This document shows positions 35,564-46,217 of a stretch of DNA of 64,000 nucleotides, in pieces (the stretch's first letter is position 1; each line of letters starts with the position of its first letter). The notes under the pieces are model-generated. The model had not been told where the DNA came from and ran no database searches. It saw only the letters and a program-made list of their open reading frames with translations. This DNA comes from an uncultured Paracoccaceae bacterium (GTDB lineage Bacteria; Pseudomonadota; Alphaproteobacteria; Rhodobacterales; Rhodobacteraceae). The stretch covers positions 841,078 to 905,077 of the forward strand of contig CANMYO010000002.1 in assembly GCA_947502145.1 (NCBI GenBank), written 5' to 3'. Both the position numbers and the translations under genes were made by a program.

Positions 35564-36958
35564 TTACATGTGGATCACGCGCCCATAGGCATCCAGCACG
35601 CTTTCGTGCATCATCTCAGACAGGGTCGGATGCGGGAAGACGGTATTCATCAGGTCTTCCTCTGTGGTCTCCAACTGGCGACCGACAACATAGCCCTGGA
35701 TCAGTTCCGTAACTTCGGCACCCACCATATGAGCGCCAAGAAGCTCTCCGGTTTTGGCGTCAAACACGGTCTTGATCATCCCCTCAGCCTCACCCAGGGC
35801 AATGGCCTTGCCGTTTCCGATAAATGGGAAGCGTCCGACCTTGACCTCATATCCCAGTTCCTTGGCCTTGGCTTCCGTGTAGCCAACACTGGCAACCTGC
35901 GGATGACAATAGGTGCAACCCGCAATGCTCTCCGGCTTCACCGCATGCGGGTGCTGACCGGCGATCAGTTCGGCCACCATGACACCTTCGTGGGATGCCT
36001 TGTGCGCGAGCCATGGCGCGCCCGCGATATCACCAATGGCGTACAGACCGTCGACGCCGGTGCGGCAGTATTCGTCGGTCACGACATGGGTGCGGTCGAT
36101 CTTAACACCCAGCGCTTCAAGCCCAAGGTCTTCAACGTTTCCAACGATGCCAACGGCACTGATAACTGTATCAAATTCCTGCTTTTCGACCTTGCCGCCA
36201 ACTTCAATATGCGCGGTGACCCTGCCCTTGCCACGATCCAGCTGTTTGACCATGGCTTTCTCCATGATCTTCATGCCCTGCTTGACAAATTGTTTCTTGG
36301 CAAAGCCGGAAATCTCGGCGTCTTCAACCGGCAGCACACGATCCATGACCTCAACAACGGTCGTTTCCGCGCCCATCGTGTTGTAAAAGCTTGCGAACTC
36401 GATCCCAATCGCGCCAGAGCCAATAACAAGCAGTTTCTTTGGCATCCGCACCGGGTCAAGCGCATGTTTGTAGGTCCAGACCAGATCGCCGTCAGCCTCC
36501 AACCCCGGCAATTCGCGGGCCCGCGCACCGGTGGCAAGCACAATGTTCTTGGCCGTCAGCTCTTCACTGCCCTTTTCGGTTTTGACTGAAACCTTGCCTT
36601 TGCCGGACAATGTCGCGACACCCATCACAGTGGTAATCTTGTTCTTTTTCATCAGGTGGCTGATGCCACCCGACAATTGGCCTGCAACTTGACGCGACCG
36701 TTTCACAACCGCGCTCAGGTCAAAGCTGGCCTTTTCAACGGACAGGCCGAATTCCTTTGCCCGGTGCATCAAATGAAACACTTCAGAGGATCGCAGCAGG
36801 GCCTTTGTCGGAATACATCCCCAATTCAAACATATGCCGCCCATATGCTCGCGTTCGACAATGGCGACATTCATCCCCAGTTGCGCAGCACGGATCGCGG
36901 CAACATAGCCCCCCGGTCCAGCACCAATCACAATCAGATCAAAGGATTTCGCAGCCAT
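35564..36958 (-). CDS. lpdA: Dihydrolipoyl dehydrogenase
   Basis: A 464-residue flavoenzyme (E3 of the 2-oxo acid dehydrogenase and glycine cleavage complexes) that reoxidises dihydrolipoamide with NAD. The FAD motif GAGPGGYVAA is at about 12-21 and the redox pair is Cys43/Cys48 in GGICLNWGCIP. The NAD motif GSGAIGIEFA is near 180, and the catalytic His443-Glu448 pair is in HPTLSE. No E1/E2 genes lie nearby in the window, so this may be the copy shared between complexes or one separated from the odh or bkd operon. Confidence 0.96.
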   Translation of the reverse strand: MAAKSFDLIVIGAGPGGYVAAIRAAQLGMNVAIVEREHMGGICLNWGCIPTKALLRSSEVFHLMHRAKEFGLSVEKASFDLSAVVKRSRQVAGQLSGGISHLMKKNKITTVMGVATLSGKGKVSVKTEKGSEELTAKNIVLATGARARELPGLEADGDLVWTYKHALDPVRMPKKLLVIGSGAIGIEFASFYNTMGAETTVVEVMDRVLPVEDAEISGFAKKQFVKQGMKIMEKAMVKQLDRGKGRVTAHIEVGGKVEKQEFDTVISAVGIVGNVEDLGLEALGVKIDRTHVVTDEYCRTGVDGLYAIGDIAGAPWLAHKASHEGVMVAELIAGQHPHAVKPESIAGCTYCHPQVASVGYTEAKAKELGYEVKVGRFPFIGNGKAIALGEAEGMIKTVFDAKTGELLGAHMVGAEVTELIQGYVVGRQLETTEEDLMNTVFPHPTLSEMMHESVLDAYGRVIHM

Positions 36959-36980
36959 ATGTCATTCCTCCATGAGCAGT

Positions 36981-36994
36981 TTGTTTGACGTTAA
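36981..36994. promoter_or_regulatory. Palindrome upstream of lpdA
   Basis: GTTTGACGTTAAAC, nearly symmetrical, lies 22 bases before the lpdA start on the opposite strand. A regulatory role is possible but it does not match the gap operators closely. Confidence 0.25.
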
Positions 36995-37056
36995 ACTACT
37001 TTTCACCAGACCTCTAGTGAGACTGGCACAAAGCCGCTATCGCGCTGATGCAAGGG

Positions 37057-37638
37057 TTACGCGGCTTGTGTTTGCACGGATTGTAATGCCGTCCGGTAAC
37101 CGCCACTCACAAGGAATGCCTTTTCCTGCGCAGTCGTTTCGCGGCCCAAAGCCCCATTCCGATAAGGGAAACGACCGAACTCGCGGATGATCTTGCGGCG
37201 TGCCTTGGCGTGATCAATGATCTGATCACCGATCTGCGGCATCCGCGTATGGATCAGGCGCACGGCTCGGTCCTGATCACACAGATTCTCGGAATGCATC
37301 AGCGGCATATAAAAGAACTGCCGCGCCGGTTCGTCAATGCGCTTGTCCCAATCCCGGGCAATGGCCATCTTGGCTGCGGCACGCGCCAATTCGTCGGTCT
37401 CAAATGCATTACCCGCACCACGGTGGATGTTGCGTGAGAACTGATCGGTGACGATGATATAGGCCAGTGTCTCAGATGGGCAGGTTAACCAAAGACCCAG
37501 CGATCCACCTGCTGCCCGATTCAATGTGTCACCAAACTTGTCGCGGATCTCCGCGTCCAGTTCTTCTCCACCTTTGTACCAGCCAACAGGCCCAATCTCA
37601 TCTAGCCAATAGGCCAGCACTTCTTGGGGCGTACTCAC
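37057..37638 (-). CDS. DUF924 family protein
   Basis: A 193-residue protein of the DUF924 family: helical, soluble, with the typical N-terminal VLAYWLDE and later FSRNIHRG, FFYMPLMHSE and FGRFPYRN segments. These proteins are widespread in proteobacteria, and their TPR-like fold suggests a binding role, but no activity is established. It stands alone, with lpdA 98 bases downstream on the same strand. Confidence 0.88.
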   Translation of the reverse strand: MSTPQEVLAYWLDEIGPVGWYKGGEELDAEIRDKFGDTLNRAAGGSLGLWLTCPSETLAYIIVTDQFSRNIHRGAGNAFETDELARAAAKMAIARDWDKRIDEPARQFFYMPLMHSENLCDQDRAVRLIHTRMPQIGDQIIDHAKARRKIIREFGRFPYRNGALGRETTAQEKAFLVSGGYRTALQSVQTQAA

Positions 37639-37699
37639 GGCTCAACCCTCCGCACTTTGTTATAAGACAATCAGAGGCTTGCAACAAAAACAAGCATTA

Positions 37700-38959
37700 T
37701 TACGGCGTCTTTGCGTCTTCTATTTCGGCGTCGATGTAAACCTCTTGGGCGACCTCCGCAATATAGGCAGAAGTGGTCGGTGAAACCTGCGCATAGGGCG
37801 TCTGTTCGACGTCCAGATTTGCGCGGCTGCGGCGGGCCATGCGGTAGACCGAATAGATCGCAATCACGGACATCAGAATTGCAAGGAAAAGCCAAAACCC
37901 CGATGGGCCGAACCGGTCCAGCATGAAGCCAACAATCAGCGGGCCGGCAATCGCGCCTAGCCCGTTGATGAACAGCAACCCGCCCGATGCAGCGGCCATG
38001 TCTTCGCGCTCCAGATAGTCGTTGGCATAGGCAATCAGCAGTGCATAGAGCGGATTGGATGTGCCGCCGACAATGGCCCCCGCCGTCATCGCAACCCAGA
38101 GCCCGCTTGGCAGAAAAACGCCCGCAAATGCGCCGATTCCGCCGATGGCAGAGACCGCGAAAATCAACACGCGCCGGTCCAGTCGGTCAGACGCCCAACC
38201 TATGGGCACCTGTGCGATAAGCGCGGCCACGTAAACGGCCGAAACAAACAGCGAAATCTCCGCCACCGAGAACCCGGCCCGCGACCCGTAGACCGCAGAC
38301 ATGCCAAACTGAGCGGAAAAGACGCCTCCCAAAAGGAACATGCCGACGCAAGCCAATGGCGAGGCCTGGATCAGGCGTCGAATGGTCATCGGTTTGGTCT
38401 GATCAAACGCTGGTGCCGGCTTGATGGATAGCAGAATGGGCGCAAAAGCCAGCGACACCAGAACCGATGGAATGATGAAAAGTACATAGCCAGATACGTC
38501 GCCCTGACTGACGATCCACTGCGCAAATACGATACCGGCCATCTGCACGACCATATAGATCGACAGCGCCTGACCCCTTGTTTCGTTGGAGTTTGCGTCG
38601 TTCAACCAGCTTTCAGCCGTGATGTAGACGCCGCAAAAACAAAAACCGACGATGATCCGCCCCAGCGTCCAAGCCCAGGGCTCCGTTATAGTGGGGTACA
38701 GGATCAGCACCGCTGAAATCGTCGATCCGAGGGCGGCAAAAACCCGCACATGGCCAACACGACGCAACATCTGCGGCACCATCTTTGAGGCGAACAGAAA
38801 GCCGAGAAAATAGCCAGACATGACGATCGAAAGCTCGGTGGTCGAAAACCCTTCAAGATCGCCGCGCAACCCCAGCAAAGTGCCCTGCAGCCCGTTGCCA
38901 ACCATCAACATGAACATCCCAAGGAACAACGCCCAGGAGGTGCCTAAAACTTGTATCAT
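37700..38959 (-). CDS. MFS transporter, YcaD-like
   Basis: A 419-residue major facilitator superfamily protein with about 12 membrane segments. The ATG at 38959 follows GCAGGAGAAGCGG; the longer form starting seven codons upstream would place the ribosome site inside the gene. The conserved MFS loop between helices 2 and 3 (about 60-75, MLRRVGHVRVFA) is present, as is WASDRLDRR in the second half. The substrate cannot be inferred. The C-terminal 45 residues are hydrophilic and acidic. It lies 61 bases before DUF924 on the same strand. Confidence 0.85.
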   Translation of the reverse strand: MIQVLGTSWALFLGMFMLMVGNGLQGTLLGLRGDLEGFSTTELSIVMSGYFLGFLFASKMVPQMLRRVGHVRVFAALGSTISAVLILYPTITEPWAWTLGRIIVGFCFCGVYITAESWLNDANSNETRGQALSIYMVVQMAGIVFAQWIVSQGDVSGYVLFIIPSVLVSLAFAPILLSIKPAPAFDQTKPMTIRRLIQASPLACVGMFLLGGVFSAQFGMSAVYGSRAGFSVAEISLFVSAVYVAALIAQVPIGWASDRLDRRVLIFAVSAIGGIGAFAGVFLPSGLWVAMTAGAIVGGTSNPLYALLIAYANDYLEREDMAAASGGLLFINGLGAIAGPLIVGFMLDRFGPSGFWLFLAILMSVIAIYSVYRMARRSRANLDVEQTPYAQVSPTTSAYIAEVAQEVYIDAEIEDAKTP

Positions 38960-39033
38960 TCCGCTTCTCCTGCGCGTCATTTGCCCCCGGATACCGTGTG
39001 GTGATCACGATGATCTGCCCCCAAAACGGCAGA

Positions 39034-40107
39034 TTAGGTCGCATCCGGACGTGCTGCGCCCTTTGGCAGCAAAAGCGAGGCATCGCCATAGGAAAAGAAC
39101 CGGTAGCGTGCAAAAATCGCGTGATCGTAAATCTCCATGATCCGGTCCCGGCCCATCACCGCAGATACAAGCATCATCAGGGTCGACTTTGGTAGATGAA
39201 AGTTGGTCATCAGCGCGTCAGCAACGCGCAGCTCATAGCCCGGTGTGATGAAAATATCGGTAGGCCCGTCCCAGGCCGCAACGCCGGCGGCAGTGGCCGC
39301 ACTTTCAATCAGCCGGAGCGCTGTTGTCCCCACCGGAATCACCCGGCCACCCTGCGCCTTGGTGGCGTTGATTTCGCAGGCGGCTTCGGGGGTCACCTGG
39401 CCCCATTCCGCATGCATCTTATGGTCGCGCACATCGTCCACTTTGACCGGAAGAAATGTGCCCGCACCGACGTGCAAGGTGACAAATGTGAAATTTACGC
39501 CTTTTTCTCTGAGTCGCTCCAGCAGTGGCCCGTCAAAGTGCAATGACGCCGTAGGCGCTGCCACCGCGCCGGAATGCGTTGCCCACCATGTCTGATAGTC
39601 ATCCTTGTCGGCGGCATCTGCCGCACGTTTGGCGGCAATATAGGGGGGCAATGGCATCGCACCGACCTGTTGCAATGCGGCGTCAAAATCGTCGCCCGTC
39701 AGATTGAATTGCAAAGTGGCCTGCCCGTCACGACGTCCTGTCACGCTCGCGCTCAGTTTGTCCGAAAAGACGACAACCTCACCGTCGCGCACTTTCTTGA
39801 GCGGTTTGACAAGGGCCTGCCAGGTGCCGTCCGCCTGCGGCTCAAGCAGCGTCACTTCGATTTTGGCGCTCGTCGACCCGGCGTCACCATCCCGATGGCG
39901 CAGGCCGCTCAGACGGGCGGGTATGACCTTGGTGTCATTCAACACCAGCCGATCCCCGGGGCACAGCAGATCGGGCAGATTGGTGACGGTCAGATCTTGC
40001 AAGCTGTCGGGTGTCGCCACAAGCAACTTGGCGGATGACCGTGGCCGCGCCGGACGCACCGCAATGCGATCTTGCGGCAGTTCAAAATCGAAATCGGAGA
40101 GCTTCAT
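39034..40107 (-). CDS. queA: S-adenosylmethionine:tRNA ribosyltransferase-isomerase
   Basis: A 357-residue enzyme that transfers the ribosyl part of S-adenosylmethionine to preQ1 in tRNA, making epoxyqueuosine. The family segments [16 protein letters not shown] (about 4-19), TSKVIPARL-like [10 protein letters not shown] (about 57-66), LHVGAGTF (about 215-222) and [14 protein letters not shown] (about 305-318) are intact. It overlaps the upstream giant gene by four bases. Other queuosine genes are not in the window. Confidence 0.96.
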   Translation of the reverse strand: MKLSDFDFELPQDRIAVRPARPRSSAKLLVATPDSLQDLTVTNLPDLLCPGDRLVLNDTKVIPARLSGLRHRDGDAGSTSAKIEVTLLEPQADGTWQALVKPLKKVRDGEVVVFSDKLSASVTGRRDGQATLQFNLTGDDFDAALQQVGAMPLPPYIAAKRAADAADKDDYQTWWATHSGAVAAPTASLHFDGPLLERLREKGVNFTFVTLHVGAGTFLPVKVDDVRDHKMHAEWGQVTPEAACEINATKAQGGRVIPVGTTALRLIESAATAAGVAAWDGPTDIFITPGYELRVADALMTNFHLPKSTLMMLVSAVMGRDRIMEIYDHAIFARYRFFSYGDASLLLPKGAARPDAT

Positions 40108-43100
40108 TGATTGACCTGTGGTGCCGGGCGGCGAAAAATTTCGCGAAACATACCCGGCGTAAGCGCAGACAGCGGATTGACCGCAACATCTGGCGCTTCG
40201 GCGGTGCCACGCAGATTAAAGTTGAACCCTATCAGCCCCTCACCGCGCCGTGTCAGAACCGCTCCGATCCCGTTTAATAGATAAAATGGTGACACGACGC
40301 CCTGAAAATCGAAGGATTTGCTGGCGAGCATGTAGACCCCGTCCAATGAAATGCCAAGCCCCGGCCCAATGGCGCTGGCCTCTGTCACGATGACCTGCTC
40401 GGGCGTCAGACGAAACCGGGCGTCCACTTCGTCAAAGGCCAGCCCTTGCCCGTCCAGCTGCTGCAGCAAACCCACGACGCTGATTGCATCCAGCAAGGCA
40501 GCAATGGCGGGCGCATCGCGCACTCGGATACCGGCAATTGTCAGATAACCGTCAAAGCTGCCGGTCCCGCCAGCGGGGATCAGGCGCAGATCCAGATCGC
40601 CGCCAATCCCGTTTTTGAGAAGCCCCGCCGCACGGACAACGCCACCTGCATCGTCGCTTTGAATGCGGACAGCGGTACGGCCATTCTGGGGCGCAACGGT
40701 TCCGCGCACGCCGGGGCCGTCATTCACCCGCGCCGTAAATTGCCCGGATAGGCCACCGGCAGAGTTGAACTCACCCCGGAACCCGCGCAGCGCGATCCCC
40801 TGACTGACTTGCAACCGGTCCAGTGATATCGCAACCGGCCCCCCTGCATTGCCGCCAGAGCTGCCAAACCGCGCCAGCCGCAAATCCAGCACCCCACCCG
40901 CTATCTCGACCGCAACCGGCCGTCCGCGTCCCCGCCCACGCAGGGTAACCGGTGCATCCAGCCAGCTACCGACCCGCACCCTGCTAAATCTTGCCGCCGC
41001 CAGGCTGCCGTCTGCGTTCAGCTCAATCCGCCCGTCCACGTCCAGCCCACCGCCGCTTAGTTGCAGACTGTCAATCGTCGGGCGTGCGCCCAAATTGCCG
41101 CGCACCCGGAAGTCCGCCGCCTGTGCCGCGGCCTTGGACCATCCGATCTGCGGCAGATTCAGACCTACGCCTTCGAGTGTCGAAGTCAGGCGAAAGGCGG
41201 GCGCTTCGCCGCGCCGCAGATCAATGACCAGCTCGCCCAGCCCCTCGCCCGACACCGCCCCCCGCGGCAGCGTGATGCCAAGCTGACCAAGCGTCGTTGG
41301 CGATAACGTGATCGCGACGTCAACCTGACTACCTTTGACGCCCATGACCTGTGTCCAGCTGCCACGCAGCGGCACCTCATCCAGCCGGATTGGGCCGGTC
41401 AAAGACAGCTGGCTGTTGTTGGCCTCAACCATAAGCCCGCTTGAGGTCAGCCGCCGGTCCGGGATCAGCACATCGCTGCTGACCCTGCGCAGGGCAGAGG
41501 TCACATCGTAAATGAACTCGGACTTTGGCACCGGTTTGCGAATTGGGAATCGCAACCGTGCAATGGTCTCTGCGCGACCGTCGGCCAAGGTCACGGGTAG
41601 ATTGGCCTTGTCCAGAAAGGTGAACGGTGGCTGGTTGAGGATCGATAGCGCTGCGGTGACACTACTGTCAGTTGTCAGGTCCAGCTCCATCTGCGCAGGT
41701 TTGATCCGCACATCCGGAATGGTCATGACAGAGCCCGAGAGATCGACAATTCCGCCCTGTGGTGCAATCGCCTGCCCTGCGGCCATGCGCAGCACAAACC
41801 GGTTGTCAATCAGGCTGGCTTGCCCCCGCGCGTCGGTCAAAAGCGGCATATGCCGCATCACGCGCACAACGGCATCCTCAAAGGCATAACTGACCGCCAT
41901 CCTCCGGTCTGCGTCCGGCTGGCTGCGAAACCCGAGATTGAAATCGGTGATCTGCGCGGCGATCATATTGGTTTCAAACCAATCGCGGCTCCTGGGGCGA
42001 AAGCTCGATGGCCAAAGCGCCAGCACCCGATCGCGGGGCAGCCTGTCTCCCTGCACGTCCACGGCCAATGACCAGCCCTCTGACCCGGCGTCCGCCGTTC
42101 CTCTGGCGACCAGCGTTCCGCTGTCATGGACAAGCACCGCCTGCCCCAAATCAATCGCAAACGGAGAAAGGCCCAGCCGGAAATCAACCGACAAATCCCC
42201 AAGCGCAACCGGGGCAGGAAAGAGCGCCGCAGGATTAAGCGTCAGCGCTTCAAACTGGAATTGCCCCACCAGACTTTGCGGCAGGCCATCAGATACTTCG
42301 GCAGCAAAGGCTTGCCCCTGCCCGTTTATCTCACCCCATTCGCTTTGCAGGCTGATCTTGTTAAAATCCAGACGTTGATCAGCGGGATCATAGGCAAGAT
42401 CAGCGGTGGCACCGTCAAACGCAAACGCCTGCGTCGACCCCTGTGGCCGGATCTCGCCCGCACCGATGGTCAGCGCGGCATCTAGAACACCAAGATGGCC
42501 GGTTGCATCCAGCGCGCTTTCCAACCGCGCCGAAAGCGGCGCATCAACCGACCCAAGCCAAGCCAGCGCCGGTGATTGTGTCGCAATATCTCGTGCCGGC
42601 AGGCCCGCAACATCCAGCACCAGCGTTGCAGCATGACTATCCCGGGGGCTGGCATAGGCAAACGACAGGGTCCCCAGACTGCCCCCCGACAGGACCGCGA
42701 CCTCTGCAACAAAGTCAAACTGATTACCCCGCAAATCCAACCCGAACTGACCGCCATCCACCGTCCAGTTCCGCCCTGCGCGCGCGTCGGCATAATTCAC
42801 CACCACGCCATCAACCCTGATTTGCTCTAGCGCCTCAAGCGCGGGCTGGGCAAAGGCTTCGTCAATCTGTTCCAGCAGCTCTGCCAAACTTTCCGCCGCA
42901 CCGGCATCCACTGCCCCGCGATCAAAGGAGATGGCAACAGACCCGTCCGCATTGCGACGCAGGGCAATCTGCACTCCGCTCAGTACCACTTCTTGCAGCA
43001 ATGCCGAGCGGTCAAGGATCAGCCCACGGGGTGACAGAAGTCCTGAAACATGCGCCACCCGCGCCAGCGGCGCGCCAGCGGCATCGCGCAGTACCGTATC

Positions 43101-43379
43101 CGTCAGGCTGACCCGCGGGTGCAGATCAGTTCCGACATGCAGCGTGATTTCCCCAAAATCTATCTGCCCGCCGCCCAGCATCTGCGCCGCGCGTTCCTCG
43201 ACCCGTGCGGTGATCCAGCTTGGTGCCGTGATCTCCTGGTCGATCATCATCGCCGCCGCGATCAGCGCGAAAAGTACCGGTAATGAGGCCAGCAGCCAGA
43301 CCACCCGCAAACCATGCCAGACCACACGCCGCTTGCGTGCCGGTTGTACCTGCGCTGTTTCTTCGGTGATCTTTGTCAT
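40104..43379 (-). CDS. YhdP/AsmA-like giant envelope protein
   Basis: A 1091-residue protein. It has one N-terminal membrane segment (about 25-47) followed by a long beta-rich region with repeating D/G/L-rich motifs, containing a DUF3971-like middle and an AsmA-like C-terminal region (about 900-1070, with [19 protein letters not shown]). Proteins of this type (YhdP, TamB and AsmA family) form bridges that carry phospholipid between the inner and outer membranes. It overlaps queA by four bases, but a functional link to queuosine is unlikely. Assignment rests on length, architecture and C-terminal similarity. Confidence 0.8.
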   Translation of the reverse strand: MTKITEETAQVQPARKRRVVWHGLRVVWLLASLPVLFALIAAAMMIDQEITAPSWITARVEERAAQMLGGGQIDFGEITLHVGTDLHPRVSLTDTVLRDAAGAPLARVAHVSGLLSPRGLILDRSALLQEVVLSGVQIALRRNADGSVAISFDRGAVDAGAAESLAELLEQIDEAFAQPALEALEQIRVDGVVVNYADARAGRNWTVDGGQFGLDLRGNQFDFVAEVAVLSGGSLGTLSFAYASPRDSHAATLVLDVAGLPARDIATQSPALAWLGSVDAPLSARLESALDATGHLGVLDAALTIGAGEIRPQGSTQAFAFDGATADLAYDPADQRLDFNKISLQSEWGEINGQGQAFAAEVSDGLPQSLVGQFQFEALTLNPAALFPAPVALGDLSVDFRLGLSPFAIDLGQAVLVHDSGTLVARGTADAGSEGWSLAVDVQGDRLPRDRVLALWPSSFRPRSRDWFETNMIAAQITDFNLGFRSQPDADRRMAVSYAFEDAVVRVMRHMPLLTDARGQASLIDNRFVLRMAAGQAIAPQGGIVDLSGSVMTIPDVRIKPAQMELDLTTDSSVTAALSILNQPPFTFLDKANLPVTLADGRAETIARLRFPIRKPVPKSEFIYDVTSALRRVSSDVLIPDRRLTSSGLMVEANNSQLSLTGPIRLDEVPLRGSWTQVMGVKGSQVDVAITLSPTTLGQLGITLPRGAVSGEGLGELVIDLRRGEAPAFRLTSTLEGVGLNLPQIGWSKAAAQAADFRVRGNLGARPTIDSLQLSGGGLDVDGRIELNADGSLAAARFSRVRVGSWLDAPVTLRGRGRGRPVAVEIAGGVLDLRLARFGSSGGNAGGPVAISLDRLQVSQGIALRGFRGEFNSAGGLSGQFTARVNDGPGVRGTVAPQNGRTAVRIQSDDAGGVVRAAGLLKNGIGGDLDLRLIPAGGTGSFDGYLTIAGIRVRDAPAIAALLDAISVVGLLQQLDGQGLAFDEVDARFRLTPEQVIVTEASAIGPGLGISLDGVYMLASKSFDFQGVVSPFYLLNGIGAVLTRRGEGLIGFNFNLRGTAEAPDVAVNPLSALTPGMFREIFRRPAPQVNQ

Positions 43380-43468
43380 GCGCCGTTTGCCTGTCCCTCT
43401 TTATCTTTGCCTTTCACGCGCTAAAACGAAACCGACAAACGCAACATCATGGCAAAAAAGGACCACTG

Positions 43469-43936
43469 ATGACCGAGCTTTCAATTGGTGACATCGCCCC
43501 TGCAATTTCTCTGCCGCGCGACGGAGGCGAGATCGTCTCGCTCTCAGATTATTCCGGTCAGAATGTGGTGGTCTATTTCTACCCGCGCGATGACACCTCC
43601 GGCTGCACCAAAGAGGCACAGGGTTTCACCGACTTGGGCGCGGAGTTCGCAGCGGCAAAGACAGCCGTCCTTGGCATTTCGAAAGATAGCGTCAAAAAAC
43701 ACGACAAGTTTCGCGACAAATATGAGCTGGGCATCCCGTTGCTGTCTGACGAAGACGGCGACGTCTGTGAGAGATACGGCGTTTGGGTTGAAAAGAAGAT
43801 GTATGGCAAGACCTACATGGGAATTGAACGCGCAACTTTCCTGATCGGAGCGGATGGAAAAATCGCGCGTATCTGGCGCAAAGTGAAGGTTGCCGGCCAC
43901 GTCGAAGAGGTTCTCGGCGCGGCGCAAGACCTGTGA
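43469..43936 (+). CDS. bcp: Peroxiredoxin, Bcp/PrxQ type, lacking the usual resolving cysteine
   Basis: A 155-residue thiol peroxidase. The peroxidatic residue is Cys46 in DDTSGCTKEA. In typical E. coli-type Bcp the resolving cysteine is five residues later; here it is Gln51. Only Cys100 (VCERYGV) remains as a second cysteine and could be the resolver, or the protein may be a 1-Cys enzyme using an outside thiol. The ATG at 43469 follows AAAAGGACC; a longer form would overlap the divergent giant gene. It overlaps the next gene by four bases (GTGA). Confidence 0.92.
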   Translation: MTELSIGDIAPAISLPRDGGEIVSLSDYSGQNVVVYFYPRDDTSGCTKEAQGFTDLGAEFAAAKTAVLGISKDSVKKHDKFRDKYELGIPLLSDEDGDVCERYGVWVEKKMYGKTYMGIERATFLIGADGKIARIWRKVKVAGHVEEVLGAAQDL

Positions 43937-44748
43937 TCCCGCTGGCTGAAATGGCGGTCGCCGTGCTGACAACGGCAGACGGGCGCGAAAAGACAGCATT
44001 GTCGCGCCGGTTCGCGGCCGAATGGCAAGCGGCGCGGGCACAGGGCGAAACCCCTGAGATCGGCATCGCCACACCGCCGCCTCGGCCTGCGCGCCCGGAA
44101 ACACCCGTCCTGTTGAACCCGCGTGACGTGCCACACCGCAAACCGGGGTCAGAGGCGGGCCGCCTGGCACTCTTGCATGCGGTTGCGCATATCGAACTCA
44201 ACGCTGTTGATCTGCATTGGGACATAATCGCACGCTTTTCTGAGACCCCTCTGCCCATTGGCTTTTTCGACGACTGGGTCAAGGCCGCGGACGAAGAATC
44301 AAAACATTTCAACCTGATGTGCGACTGTCTTGAAGCACTAGGCAGCCATTACGGCGCGCTGCCTGCCCATGCTGGCATGTGGCGCGCGGCCGAAGATACC
44401 GCCGATGATCTGATGGGGCGGCTTGCCGTTGTTCCAATGGTGCTCGAGGCCCGCGGTCTGGATGTAACGCCTGGGATGATCAAGATCTTCAAACAGGCGA
44501 AACTGCCCGATGCAGTCGCCGCGCTTGAAACGATCTACGCAGAAGAGGTGCATCACGTCGCTTATGGCTCAAAGTGGTTCCATTTCCTTTGTGGTCGTCA
44601 CGATCTGGATCCCACGGGCGTTTTTCATGATCTTGTACGGCGATATTTTCACGGCAATCTCAAACCCCCGTTCAACGAAGAAAAAAGGGCCGAAGCGGGC
44701 ATACCACCCGATTTCTACTGGCCGCTGGCCGGAACCACATCTTCATAG
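43933..44748 (+). CDS. DUF455 ferritin-like protein
   Basis: A 271-residue protein of the DUF455 family, a ferritin-like four-helix fold. The likely metal-binding residues are in HIELNAVDLHWD (about 84-95), DEESKHF, VLEARGLD and EEVHHVAYG. Relatives contain diiron or dimanganese sites, but no reaction is agreed. It starts with a GTG overlapping the end of bcp, which suggests a linked role in oxidative stress or metal handling. Confidence 0.85.
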   Translation: MIPLAEMAVAVLTTADGREKTALSRRFAAEWQAARAQGETPEIGIATPPPRPARPETPVLLNPRDVPHRKPGSEAGRLALLHAVAHIELNAVDLHWDIIARFSETPLPIGFFDDWVKAADEESKHFNLMCDCLEALGSHYGALPAHAGMWRAAEDTADDLMGRLAVVPMVLEARGLDVTPGMIKIFKQAKLPDAVAALETIYAEEVHHVAYGSKWFHFLCGRHDLDPTGVFHDLVRRYFHGNLKPPFNEEKRAEAGIPPDFYWPLAGTTSS

Positions 44749-44906
44749 AGGTTAACATCGGCAGAAACCCGCCCAAGTCGCGGAAATAATGCACGATTTC
44801 TGCAAACACCTTGCGAGAAGGCCGCAGCCTGTCTAGACGATTGCAAGCGGCCGCAAAAGGTGTGGGAACCTGCCGCTTGGGACTGGGACGGGACTGGGAC
44901 AATACC

Positions 44907-46217
44907 GTGAAATCAAGACTGATTACCGCGATTCATCTCAAACTGGAAAAGCTGCTGCCAGAAAAGCGCCTTTTCCTGCGATCTGACACTGAAACGCGAT
45001 TTATCAGGCTCAAGCCCGAAGCCCAGCTGATCGGGTGGACAGGTGGTATCGTGATCGTTGGCTGGACGATCATTTCCACCGCCATCCTGCTGATGGACAG
45101 CATTGGGGCAGGCAATTTCCGTGCGCAGGCGCAACGCGATCAGATGATCTATGAACAGCGGCTCAATGCTTTGTCGGTGGAACGCGATGCGCGCGCCGAA
45201 GAGGCGGTGGCCGCGCAACAGCGTTTTTCATCCGCACTGGCGCAGATTTCTACGATGCAATCAGAACTGCTGGCGCTGGAAGACCAGCGCCGCGAGTTGG
45301 AGACTGGGCTTGAGGTTGTGCAGGCCACGCTGCGCAATACCATGAAACAACGCGAGACCGCGCGCAGTGAGCTGGCCGAACTCACGTCAGAGGGCGAAGA
45401 TGCTGGCTCTTTTGCCGCCTTGAACGAAGAGGCGACAGGCACCGTTGATCTACTGGCCAACGCGCTTGCAGAAACTGCGGCCGAACGCGACATGATTGCG
45501 GCGGACGCGGCCTTTGCGCTGGAACATGCCGCCGAAGCAGAGCTTGAGCTGCGCCTACTACAGGAACGCAATGACGAGATTTTCCGCCAGCTCGAAGACG
45601 CAATGACCATCTCGGTCGAACCCCTTGATAAGATGTTCCGTAACGCCGGATTGTCGCCCGAAAGCCTGATCAGTGCCGTGCGCCGGGGCTACTCCGGCAC
45701 TGGCGGGCCGCTGACGCAGCTGCAGTTTTCGACGAAGGGTGGCGGCCCGGATCCTGATGCATCGCGCGCGAACAGCATTCTGAACAGCATGGACCGGATC
45801 AATCTTTACCGGATCGCCGCCGAAAAGGCGCCCTTTGATATTCCCGTGAAATCTAGTTTCCGATTCACCTCTGGCTTTGGTCAGCGTTGGGGCCGCCTGC
45901 ATGCGGGCACCGACTTCGCCGGACCGATCGGCACGCCGATCTATGCCACCGCTGATGGGGTCGTAACCCACGCCAGCTGGTCCTCAGGCTATGGCCGCCT
46001 GATCAAGATCCAGCACGAGTTCGGGATCGAGACCCGCTATGCGCATTTGAACGCGATGCGTGTGCAAGTTGGTCAAAGGGTCTCGCGTGGCGAGCGGATT
46101 GGTGATATGGGGAATTCCGGACGGTCCACCGGGCCACACCTACACTACGAGGTCCGCGTCGGCGGCAGCCCCGTGAACCCAATGACCTATATCAGAGCTG
46201 GACAAGATGTTTTCTAA
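44907..46217 (+). CDS. Membrane-anchored M23 (LytM) peptidase
   Basis: A 436-residue endopeptidase-like protein. From the GTG at 44907 it has a basic N-terminal tail, a membrane segment (about 41-65), a long coiled coil (about 70-255) and a C-terminal LytM domain (about 320-425) with the zinc ligands in LHAGTDFAGP and PHLHYEV. This plan matches DipM/MepM-like enzymes that trim peptidoglycan cross-links or activate amidases. It overlaps bactofilin by 11 bases; such pairs control cell shape elsewhere. The start is uncertain; other in-frame starts exist upstream but lack support. Confidence 0.85.
   Translation: MKSRLITAIHLKLEKLLPEKRLFLRSDTETRFIRLKPEAQLIGWTGGIVIVGWTIISTAILLMDSIGAGNFRAQAQRDQMIYEQRLNALSVERDARAEEAVAAQQRFSSALAQISTMQSELLALEDQRRELETGLEVVQATLRNTMKQRETARSELAELTSEGEDAGSFAALNEEATGTVDLLANALAETAAERDMIAADAAFALEHAAEAELELRLLQERNDEIFRQLEDAMTISVEPLDKMFRNAGLSPESLISAVRRGYSGTGGPLTQLQFSTKGGGPDPDASRANSILNSMDRINLYRIAAEKAPFDIPVKSSFRFTSGFGQRWGRLHAGTDFAGPIGTPIYATADGVVTHASWSSGYGRLIKIQHEFGIETRYAHLNAMRVQVGQRVSRGERIGDMGNSGRSTGPHLHYEVRVGGSPVNPMTYIRAGQDVF

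Noticed and set aside
44811..44906. Upstream start for the M23 peptidase
   Set aside because: It would use TTG without a ribosome site and add 32 residues unlike family members.
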